This document shows positions 10,126 through 19,430 of a stretch of 64,000 bases of DNA, piece by piece. The first letter of the stretch is position 1. Each line of letters opens with the position of its first letter. The notes under the pieces are model-generated. The model saw only the letters and a list, made by a program, of their open reading frames with translations, ran no database searches and was not told the origin of the DNA. A program made the position numbers and the translations under genes. The stretch is from Gonatopus flavifemur. Lineage: Eukaryota > Arthropoda > Insecta > Hymenoptera > Dryinidae. The DNA is taken from contig JAFFJZ010000002.1 of the NCBI GenBank assembly GCA_018340375.1, positions 47,760,001 through 47,824,000 on the forward strand, given 5' to 3'.

Positions 10126-10480
10126 CTATTATTCTACTGGCTTGAATATTCAGCCATGGACCAAATATTCGAATTCATCCCTTACAGTAAGGCAATGAGA
10201 ATGATTCACACAACATTTATAAACACTTCTTCTTTATACCTTCATGAGAAATTGGTTCATGGCTCGATGGCAATTCACTGAATGCGTATTCTAGGAAACC
10301 CATTTCGCGTCCAGCTACGGGAATGAATTTTGTTGCAACCATGATAATTAATTGTGAAATTGGTTTTTTCATATTCAATCACACTTCAGTTTAACACTGA
10401 TTTCTTGAGGTAGAAACACCACACATATGTGTTTTTATATTCTTTGTCTTTGGCAAAATTCCTAGTTTGCAAGTCCCTCG
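10126..10480. other. non-coding flank of the mariner
   Basis: No gene supported. The proximal part may be the other half of the B-box-containing sequence at 9056. Confidence 0.4.
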
Positions 10481-10740
10481 TACACTGTTGAAAATTTCTG
10501 GACAAAACTTCAAATACAAGTAACGGAAGCAATTTCCAATCATGTAACTGGAAATTTAAGATACATGTGTATGAAATTTCAGTGACGAAAATATACATAA
10601 ATGTGTAACATAATATAGTAGAAATTTGAAAATTTACTTACTTGTTTATGAATTTTCAATTCAAATACCAAGGATTTGGAATTCCAGTTACAAATGTGAT
10701 TGAAAAAGTTATGAAATTTCAAACAATTTTCAACAGTGTA
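10481..10740. mobile_element. TACACTG-ended MITE with GAAATTTC words
   Basis: TIR TACACTGTTGAAAATT at both ends, followed by T(C/G)TGG or TTTGAAATTT. The flanking dinucleotide CG at 10479-10480 and 10741-10742 fits a 2-bp duplication. The interior carries many GAAATTT(C) words and ATGTGTA-type words. Confidence 0.75.
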
Positions 10741-12655
10741 CGGTTCTGGTGAGGTACTTGGAAGTGTTTAGTATCTGGCTAGTTAAGCGTTACAAAAATC
10801 GTCAATAACTAGAGCATTTCTACTTGGGAATGTCTAGGAAAAGTCTACAGGGAAATTTGGGGGAATTTTTGTTGCGGGTGGTACCGGTGCCACTTCAGGA
10901 AGAGGTCAAGTTTTAATTTCTTGGAGTGTGATCATATTATTCCTTGTCAGTATAAACAAATTCACTGAGTCGAATTGTATACGATTTGTATACAATTTGT
11001 GTATAATTGTATACATTTTTGGACATTTCTTCCACACGGGATCATCGATCCATGTTTCTATTTCCACCAGAAATATTATGATTGACTTCTCCATAGAATT
11101 TGAATTTCCAATCAATCGAATGAATTCATATAATCAATGATTAAACTCATCGCATACAAATATTACTAACGCCATGTGAAATCTATAAAATTTCAAAACA
11201 AAATTTCGTCAGAATCCAGAAAAAAAACTCGCATATTCTCACTGGAGACATGAAATCACAAAATTTCCTACAAATTGCTTACAACTCGCACGAACATGAA
11301 AAGCAGTCAATTTCACTCACCCCAATCGATTCGACGAAACGTTTTTTTCCATATCATTTATGCTCTGATGAAATCATTTCCCTCCATTCTCCATTCACCA
11401 TTTTCTAAATTTTCGTGGGAATAGCTTGCCGATCAATCGCAAAATGGAAAATGACTTTCAGATCTCATATAATATTTACGACTCAATTTTGCTTCTCATT
11501 TGATCAAATTCAATCTAACGTAATTTAAATGTAAATCCCGTATACGACACTAAAACACAATTGATTCTTCGAAATTCTACTTTTTATTTGTAGAAGAAAA
11601 TAAAACAATAGGATTCAATACCTATCGAATACTGACATCAGATTCAGCGTTATTAAGGACAAAAATTTTATAAATGATAATAAAATTCAAGTTTTCACTC
11701 AAATCCGAATATTTTGAATAAAATTGTTCCGGTAATTCAAACCATTCTCATTCAAATGTTGACATGAATAAAGTGCACAATAAAATATCGTTTTTGAATC
11801 ATCGGGATGTAACGTCGTGAACACGTTTCCCATCAATCATTCCGTCGACATTCGATTAAGTGCCTAATATTTGTTTCACCTCAGTGTCAAACCCAACCAA
11901 CCTCTTGTCTTTTCACCCGTCAATCCTAATGAAAGCGATCCATACTCATCGCACATGAATTAATTTTCAACTTTAAAACAGATTTCTGAGCAAACGAACC
12001 ACGCGGATGGAACCACTCTAATGGAATCGATTTACATCTGTATACTCTCTTAATTCGATTCAAGGGAGACTGTTTATTTCGATTGAATTCTAATTTGAAT
12101 TCAATAAAAGCAGAATAAAGCACTCATTTGTAATCGTAACAACCAAGTATTGATACTTTGTCAATCACTTAAACGAGAACGAAAAGATGCTTCGAAGCAT
12201 AAGGTTTGATTCGTTACATTCGAATATGAATTTATCAACGATGAGTAAACTGTCTCCTTCGTTGTCCTCGTTTCTGAGAAACGATGAGTCTCAGAGACCA
12301 CAGCAGCAGGGTTAAACTCGTATCTCAAGGTAATCATTGGGAAAATAAAAAGAAATCGATATCAATACCTTTTGAACGAATTTTGTAACTGATTTAGATG
12401 TCAAACATTTCTGTCAACAGTTCTATAATACTTGGATAGAGATTATCATCGAGAGATCAATTGTAGTCGATCGTACACGTCAAGGACCCGACTAGAATCA
12501 ACGTGGACGATGAACCTAGTGGAAATACATTTTTTTCTGTTAGAATTTACACGGATTACTTTTATGTTTTCTTGTCAAATCTTCACAGAACGACAATGTA
12601 GATGTGATATTTTTACTGTGGCCGCTATATTTCTCGCTGTTACAGCTAAGAGAAT
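10741..12655. other. non-coding, nothing recognised
   Basis: About 1.9 kb of AT-rich sequence. A TATACAATTTGTGTATAATTG-like local repeat lies near 10978-11015. No gene, RNA or defined element is supported. Confidence 0.5.
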
Positions 12656-12785
12656 ACCCGCAAAAAAAAGAAATAATACCAGCAACTACTTGAATAGTCG
12701 ATTTTCGACCATCTGATTTTTTTGTTGAGTGGTTACTGCAGCTACTTAGTTGTCAGGACAAGTAACACGTTACTTGCCTCAACTA

Positions 12786-13714
12786 CCCATATAGAAATTT
12801 ACAATTGGCGCTAGCATGGTGCAACGTAGATAAAGTATGGCCGAGGCTTGGCAACCAAGCATGGCGCAAACCTGGAATGATAACATCATTTTATGATTTA
12901 CCTACGTGTTTTTCCAATGAAGTCCTATCATCGATGAAACAATGGCAATGAAATATACCATCATTGGCAAACAATTTGAAATTTTGTTTGTCAATGCTGC
13001 GCCAATGATCAAAGTACAAAATATTTAACCCAGAAATATATAAAAAGTATGCGCATTTCACAATTTCTGACATATGTTGTTTGAAGTCTTATTGTTTTCC
13101 CCTCATTTGTTTGTGAACAACTTGGCGTCTGTTGTCGGTAAATTTTGCCATGAGGAGTAGACACTATGTATGTTAGCTCAGCGGTAGGAGCCCTCTAGGG
13201 TGACTCATAGTAAAGAGCGATCGACTGTTCTTCCAAAGACTTACTTAAGCCTTATATATTCTTCGTATACGCGTTTCACCACTCGCGAGAAACACTTGAT
13301 TAGTGATGTAGCAAAAATATTATATAGGTCGCCAATATTGAGCCATGCTATTACCAATGATCGGCGCTACATTGAAAGCTAATTTCTACCGAAACTGGGC
13401 CAAAGTTTGGGGCAATATTGAACCATATTTGGAATGATCTTGGCGTTGGGTGTAATCTACCGTTTAGTCAATGTTGGACCAAGGATGAGCCAAGCAAGAG
13501 CCAAGCTTGGTGCAATTGTGCCACAATAATAGGCTGACAAACGAAATTCGTCGAACACCGACATCGGTGCAACATTGTATTTATTGTTCATCAAGATTGA
13601 AGATTTATAGATTGCCAAGTCTTTTCTATCAACATTGCGCCAAGCTATATTTTATTGTCAGCATTGGGTAACTCGATAGTGGCACTGACTAACGTAAATA
13701 CCTGCACTGAGGAA
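12786..13714. mobile_element. large CCC element with GGAATGATAAC subterminal motif
   Basis: Left end CCCATATAGAAATTTAC. The right end appears to be GTAAATACCTG at about 13704-13714, losing its GGG at the next element. TGGAATGATAACATCATTTT lies about 89 bp from the left end. The interior repeats short (C/G)GCCAAG, ATTGGGCCA-like and CAATGTTG-like words. A stretch at 13173-13192 (TTAGCTCAGCGGTAGGAG) resembles a tRNA A-box. Confidence 0.6.
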
Positions 13715-13993
13715 ATTTCTTACACTAAAAGGAACTTTTCTTCGCCTTCATTCTAATAAATCTTTTTGTCAATGGAAAGAAATTCAGTTAAATGGAAAAA
13801 GTTTCCATCAGATTGAAACGAAAAATTCTCAAATTGAAACAGAAATATATTCCTTCTTGAATTCGAAGATTGTGATTTCAATTCAATGGAAAATTTTCCC
13901 ATTGAAATGAATTATTTTTTCCATTTAAAACAAGATTTATCAGAATGAAGGCAAATAAATTTTCTTCGAGTTTAAGAAATTGGGTTCTGAGTG
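13715..13993. mobile_element. CACTGAG-ended MITE, full copy
   Basis: TIRs of about 60 bp: left CACTGAGGAAATTTCTTAC; right, reverse-complemented, CACTCAGAACCCAATTTC. Both continue to a shared GCCTTCATTCT(A/G)ATAAATCTT. A second, right-truncated copy lies at 56044-56257. Interior words are AAATTGAAA and TTTCAATT. Confidence 0.8.
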
Positions 13994-14035
13994 TGAAGTG
14001 TTTTGAGTTAGTTGAGGCAGCTAACGTGTTACTTA

Positions 14036-14282
14036 TCCTAAAATTTTGAATGGGAGAATATCAGGGCCTGACGAGGCATGCCTATTTCGCTCGATTTTAT
14101 GGAAATCTCATCCGAACCCTATTGTACCTCTGCGTTACAACCGGTATTTGAATCCTATTAGGGAAATTAGATAAGTCCCTTTTAAGGGCCTCGTAAGGTT
14201 TTCCTCGCTTACGGTTTCCGGATTCTAACCTGATCAGGACCTTATTGAAAATAGGGAATGCCTGATCAAATTTCTACTAGGC
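14036..14282. mobile_element. CCCNNNYAGAAA-type MITE with GGCCT words, decayed
   Basis: The right end TTTCTACTAGG is CCTAGTAGAAA reversed. The left end CCTAAAATTTTGAATGGG is degraded. Subterminal CAGGGCCTGACGAGGC and GGGCCTCGTAAGG resemble the GGCCT words of the elements at 33337 and 46760. It interrupts the right arm of the outer foldback at ACTTATCCTA/AAGTAGCTGC. Confidence 0.55.
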
Positions 14283-14296
14283 AAGTAGCTGCAGCA

Positions 14297-14741
14297 ACAC
14301 TGAGAAAAAGGATTAGTGAACTGAACGAAAACGTAGTTGACTCAACTACGCCAGGAAGTTAAATACGTTCAACCAACTCTGGAGGTTGCATTGAATCATT
14401 CCCCAGGTTGGCTGACTCTGTTGAGTCAACTACGTGAATGATTGAGACAATGAAAAATAGTTCCCGTCAAGTATCCATATACATTCGACACAAAATAACG
14501 AAGCATTGATTACCTGCGAGGTTGACTCAACTACGTGAGATTTTGAATGAAACTTCTCCTGTGATTTGTTGACGTTGACACACATTGGTTCATAAAATCA
14601 AATGATATGTTTGAGTCAATGAAAGGTGGCGTAGTTGAGTTTACAATTTCAAAGTCATTTCAACTAAAAATTCGTTCATTCATTCATAAATTCTTCAACT
14701 GCGCGTGGTGGTTAATGGCACTTTTGTTTTTTTATCAGTGT
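14297..14741. mobile_element. TACACTG-type MITE with GTTGACTCAAC words
   Basis: ACACTGAGAAAAAGG at the left; ACACTGATAAAAAAACAAAA reverse-complemented at the right. The palindromic word (C)GTAGTTGA(C/G)TCAACTACG occurs at about 14332, 14418 and 14520, with a half site at 14628. Non-coding, 445 bp. Confidence 0.7.
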
Positions 14742-14811
14742 AGATGATAGATGATCGAAAATCGACAATTACAACAAAGTAGTTGCTGCAACTATTCCTT
14801 TTTTCTCGTGT

Positions 14812-15150
14812 AATTGTGATATCTGCAAAATAGCGAATTTTTGATTATCAAAATATTCGTGAATTATTTTTTAAGGGGTATCGGCATGTGAAAAAGTCCG
14901 CAAGTCTCTTACGAGATTCATACCTTTACAAACTAAATGACAAACGTTACCCGCTCACGATTTGATATTCTGAAAAATATTTCAATCGCTTGGTTCACTC
15001 GCAACTGATCTCACTCCGATTTATGAGCCCTAGCATGTATGTACTATGGAGCCTGCACTGGGCCAGCATGAGCTCCATCCCGCTTACACCAAGAGAATTT
15101 TATTTGAAAGTGTGTCAGTGTGGGCCGAAGTGGGGCCAAAATGCATACAC
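14812..15150. other. non-coding, nothing recognised
   Basis: No gene. GGGCCAGCATG and GTGGGCCGAAGTGGGGCC words near 15060-15140 hint at a decayed CCC element. Confidence 0.35.
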
Positions 15151-15985
15151 GCTATACTGTTAAAAATTCCTGCATTAATTTTAATGTTTTTACTGGAAGT
15201 TTTTTTCAAGTACGTATGAATTCAGTTTCATGCACATCTTACATGAAATTTAATGTAAACTATAGCATAACCCATGCAGAAAATGGCGACTTCCAACCAA
15301 CCACAACAATCGAAACAGTACTGGTACAACACTGATTACCAGGGTTGGTTGCCAACGTTGTAACGTGGTTGAAGTAACAACCAGTACAATGTTGTTGTAA
15401 CGCCGATAGTCAATGCTGATTTGCCAACGTTGATTTAACACTCGTTCAACGTTGTCCATTATGTGTGATTTGATACGGCAAAATTTTGAAGAAATTATTA
15501 TTCATGTTCTCGAATTGACTTCTTCACATGTTTTCGGATTATTCATTCGTTTCAAGAAACGATTCAAACTTCAGCAACATACGAACAGATGTGTTATATT
15601 TTTTACTTTCGATATAACCATGGACATTAGCTGAAAATATATAATTATTTTCATTAGCTACGTACAAAGGCTTGAATGGATTACCATCACCGGTTGAAAA
15701 TCAATTGTCAATGTTGGTATCCAATGAAAAACCAGTACTGATTCAGGGTTGATGTTAACGTTGATCCAGTATTGGTGAACAACGCCGTACCAGTGTTGAT
15801 CAGCGTTATCATTCCGGGTTTATTCCAACGTTGTTTGCCAACAGTTGGCAGTTGGCAAATAACGTTACTCCAGTACTGGGTCATTCGTCAATTTCTGCAT
15901 GGGAATCTATAGTCTTTTCATGTTTTCGTACATTGAATTCAATGCAGAATGTATATGAACCTGATTTCATTCATTTTCAATCCTG
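15151..15985. mobile_element. TACACTG-type MITE, second copy, interrupted
   Basis: Matches 4613-4841 on both sides of an insertion: 15151-15270 up to AGCATAA, then 15904 onward from AATCTATAGTC. The right end is degraded. Confidence 0.75.
15271..15903. mobile_element. CCCNNNYAGAAA element with CAACGTTG words
   Basis: Ends CCCATGCAGAAAATGG and, right reverse-complemented, CCCATGCAGAAATTGACG: 12 perfect terminal bases. AA lies at 15269-15270 and 15904-15905; the sister copy of the host MITE has a single AA there, proving a 2-bp duplication. GTTATCATTCC (GGAATGATAAC on the minus strand) lies at 15804-15814, about 90 bp from the right end. The interior repeats CCAACGTTG and CCAGTACTGG words. The element is 633 bp and non-coding. 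Confidence 0.85.
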
Positions 15986-17205
15986 CACTATGTCCTCAAA
16001 AAAATTCTTCCGAGTTTTTCTAATCGAAATAACTGTATAAACTTCTCCCATCAACTTCCGTATGTGAGATTCTCATTGGTTATGATTATATGCTTCACAC
16101 TATCGTTATGACTTGCTGCACTAGGGATTAATAGAAACTTGTAGCAGTTAACATCTCGAGTCGCGGTGATGTATCATTGTCACTGTAACTACAATCTCGT
16201 ACAAGCAACTTGCCACTTGAGCACAACTATGAAAATAAAAAAAAAACGGAAGCTAAAATGTGATGATAGTTGGAAAAAGAATTTTCTCGTTATATTGTGT
16301 CAAGAGGAAAATATTTTCAAATTTTATGTACTCCCTTAATAATATTTGCAATAGAATTGAGACTTGGAAGCTCCCCAATCGATGTTTATGTCCTTGTATT
16401 CGAATATTAAGAAAAATCCCACCGAATAAAGGAAACTCAATTTCAGTATGTAATTCCTTTTATATGCATAAATGCATGATAAATATATACTGTAGTGAGG
16501 TACGTGAGATAAATTTCGAATGATTTAATCGGTGTATATCAAAGTATAATTGCGAAGAACAAAGAGAGGATACCACGAAATTGTCCACGGTTTCATCCTT
16601 TTCGACGAATGCAACGAAAAAAAAACCAATAGGTAACAATGAAATATGCCTCCAACGTGCACCACCGGAATACATTACGTATTCCGTTTCATTGGAAAGA
16701 ATTTTATCTGAAATAAAGGTGAGACGTGGATAAAGCATTGGGGAAAGCAGTCTATTTATTCTTACAATCTAAAGTGTGACCTTCTGATAAAGTTGAATCT
16801 CCATTTTCTTCGTTATATATGCTGAATGCAAAATGAGTGAACCTCAAGTTTAGGTATCAAGGGAAATACCAGCATATGTACATGTATATATACATATATA
16901 TGTATATGCATACAGATATCAAGGTGAAGATGTGATATGGTAACAAAATTCAGTTTGGATATTGATTCTAACCGCCAGCTCTCGATAATAACTGTTGAGT
17001 CGAAAATATGTAACCAGTTCAACAGAATGGATCAAACTTTGATTTGGCATCGTCAACTATTTTGCTTCAAATCCTTTCGGGAGTCTGAAAAATTATTATT
17101 CACCTCTCGTTACAGAGTCTATGTAAAAATTGAGAAATGACCCACTATCGGCGCAGTATCGTTGCCAGAGGTGTCAAAATACTCGCAATTTCATCGATAT
17201 CCACG
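15986..17205. other. non-coding; small TATG microsatellite
   Basis: A CATATATG/TGTATATG-rich run lies at about 16873-16912. No gene or defined element is supported. Confidence 0.45.
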
Positions 17206-18499
17206 CAACAGTCCATTCAAAAAGTCCGTAGGATGACACATTGATGACGTCAAAAGAAATTTTCCATATGCCTTTTTATTTATTACTGCCTTCCAACGAT
17301 ACGTGTGTAATTTTGATAGCAATCTTACTATTGATTCGTGAGTTATAGCATTTTGTGTGAAGCAACTTTTGTTATTGAAACAAAAATGTAAAAAAATGAA
17401 TTTCGAGTTTTGATAAAGCATTGCTTTTTGATGAGAGAAAATACAGTGGAAACCAAACAATGGCTTGATAAACATTATCCGGATTCTGCTGCATCGAGAC
17501 AAATGGTAGAGAAGTGGATTGCTGAATTTAAACGTGGTCGTACCAGCACGAATGATGCAGAGCGCGATAGATGCCCAAATGAGGCTGTTATTCCAGAAAA
17601 CATAAAAAATATCCACAAATTGGTTATGAAGGATCGCGAATTGAAGGTGCACGAGCTAGCTAACATTATAAAGATACCAGATGGTAGTGTTTTTACCATT
17701 TTACACGAACATCTGGGTATGCGAAAGCTCTGTGCAAAGTGGGTTCCGCGTGAGCTCACAGTCGACCAAAAACAACAACGAATTGATGCTTCAGAGGAGT
17801 GTTTGGCGTTGTTTAACCGCAATAAAATCGAATTCTATCGTCGATACGTGACAATGGATGAAACATGGCTTCACCATTACACACCAGAATCCAAAAGACA
17901 GTCAGCTGAGTGGACAGCAGTCGACGAATCGAATCCAAAGCGAGCAAAGACGCAGCAGTCGGGTGGTAAGGCGATGGCGTCTGTATTTTAGGATGCGAAC
18001 GAGATAATATCCATCGACTATCTCCAAAAAGGAACCACCATCGACAGCGATTATTACTGTGCACTTTTGGATCGATTGAAGACTGAAGTCGCAAAGAAAC
18101 GGCCACATTTGCGAAAGAAACAAGTGCTGTTTCACCAAGACAATGCACCGTGTCACGAATCGATGAAAACGATGGCAAAATTGAATGAATTGGGCTTCGA
18201 ATTGCTTACCCACCCACCGTATCCTCCAGATGTAGCCCTCAGCGACTTTTTACTGTTTCCAGATCTCAAGAGAATGCTTGCTGGAAAGAAATTCAAGTTC
18301 AATGATGAAGTAATCGCTGCAACTGAGGCCTATTTTGAAGTGAAAAAGAAATCCTACTATAAAAGTGGTATCGAAAAGTTGGAAAATGGCTGTACTCGTT
18401 GTATCGCCCTCAAAGGCAACTATGTTGAGTAATAAAATCGAGTTTTGTAAAATTTTTGTTCTTTCCTTACTTATCCTACGGACATATTGAATGACCTGG
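17206..18499 (+). mobile_element. mariner transposon, irritans (Himar1-like) subfamily
   Basis: Terminal repeats are diverged: left CAGTCCATTCAAAAAGTCCG, right reverse-complemented CCAGGTCATTCAATATGTCC; both continue to GTAGGAT. TA follows the right end at 18500-18501; the left TA is not clear. The length of about 1.29 kb is that of a full mariner. The TIR divergence shows it is older than the copy at 9081. Confidence 0.85.
17386..18432 (+). pseudogene. irritans-type mariner transposase with two nonsense codons
   Basis: Reading from the ATG at 17386 the frame spans 348 codons, the usual length for this subfamily, with no frameshift. Codon 2 is TAA (17389-17391), and codon 202 is TAG (17989-17991) where relatives have Trp before Asp-Ala. 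Conserved landmarks in order: KWVPREL, first Asp in VTMDETW, second in HQDNAPCH, and the third 34 residues later in ALSDFLLF, so DD34D is intact. The SPDLAPSD block reads PPDVALSD, a further drift. As it stands the gene cannot make full-length protein. Confidence 0.9.
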
Positions 18500-18501
18500 T
18501 A

Positions 18502-19161
18502 GCATCAATCAAAGATTTTTGTCTTATATCTTTCGATCTTTCGATATTTTGTGAGTAATTAGAACATATCGAATCTCAAAATGTTAGGAAAATCTCCCTG
18601 GAGATGAACAATTCTTTGGCAAAGATTTCACGTATCGTAAAATAAATGTTCCATTGGGATGGTGTATGCTCCGTTACATTCATTATTTACAAAATCCTTG
18701 GTAGTGATCGTATTAACGTACACGAACCATTCGCAAACTTCTTGGCAGCAATTTTCGAACTTCTAAATGTTTACTCAAGATATATTCTCATGTTTTGTCA
18801 CAGTGGAGAACAAATTCCAAGAAACATTAATTTTTAATAACAATTACCGTTCTTGACGTATATCCAATAAACATTTTGAGTCGAAAAAATCTCTTTCAAA
18901 ATCATTTATCTTTCAGACAAAATACATCTCAAAGATATCTGAAAGCGCTCTAAGAAATACCTTTCAGATGACTTTGATCTACATCTTTTCAACGTCTTTT
19001 TGTTTTATTGGGTATATATCGGAAAAATCGCAGTACTATGATTTTTTGACTCACAATACGTTTACGCAAATTATTCAAAAGTGCGATGATTTTGCACTTT
19101 TTGTTCACAAAAACTTGAATAAAAGCATACAACCTACGATCCGCATCATTTAAATTTTTTT
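18502..19161. other. non-coding, nothing recognised
   Basis: AT-rich, no supported gene. The short frame around 18989-19161 on the minus strand joins the possible pseudogene at 19162. Confidence 0.4.
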
Positions 19162-19430
19162 CTAAACATTCAAATAACAGCCCACGTTTATTTTTGAATA
19201 CCGACTCCACATTCGGATGATTCTTGCAACGTGATTGGTTTCTGTATCACGCTCGATAGAATGTACACAATCCGCGTATACCACGTGAAACTTCACGTCG
19301 TGCGGATTTTTGTTGAAATTTTTCATTTCATCAGCGTTTTGCTTCACAACTCTTTTGTTCCGTTTGCCTTCTTTTCGATACCTCTTCCCCCTTTTTACAT
19401 GATTTTTTTTCCGTTCTACTCTTTTTATTT
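18989..19430 (-). pseudogene. possible decayed coding sequence, unidentified
   Basis: On the minus strand a Lys/Arg-rich frame is open from about 19430 to 19162, with KRGKRYRKEGKRNK followed by a segment containing HDVKFHVVYADCVHSIERD. A second frame (19210-18989) overlaps it and continues with coding-like composition (LLFECLEKNLNDADRRLY). A single frameshift near 19200 would join them. I do not recognise the family. A decayed transposon or host-gene fragment is possible; chance open frames are also possible. Confidence 0.3.

Larger units (their letters stand above)
12656..14811. mobile_element. outer foldback hosting four nested insertions
   Basis: Left arm about 12656-12785; right-arm pieces at about 13994-14035, 14283-14296 and 14742-14811. 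The arms pair through CCAGCAACTAC with GTAGTTGCTG(C), GTCGATTTTCGACCATCT with GATGATCGAAAATCGAC, and AAGTAACACGTTA with TAACGTGTTACTT. The right outer end reads, reverse-complemented, ACACGAGAAAAAAGG, so it belongs to the TACACG(G)-ended group. The left part of 52204-52275 is another copy. The arms are interrupted by elements at 12786, 13715, 14036 and 14297. Confidence 0.7.

Noticed and set aside
12786..15903. CRISPR-like or satellite array from the repeated short words
   Set aside because: The repeats are short palindromic words at irregular spacing inside TIR-bounded elements, with no regular repeat-spacer pattern, and the DNA is eukaryotic.
15271..15903. piggyBac-type element (CCC ends next to AA)
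   Set aside because: The empty site shows an AA duplication, not TTAA.
17475..18213. Minus-strand frames of 103-121 codons over mariner copy 2
   Set aside because: Shadows of the plus-strand transposase, which has clear family motifs.
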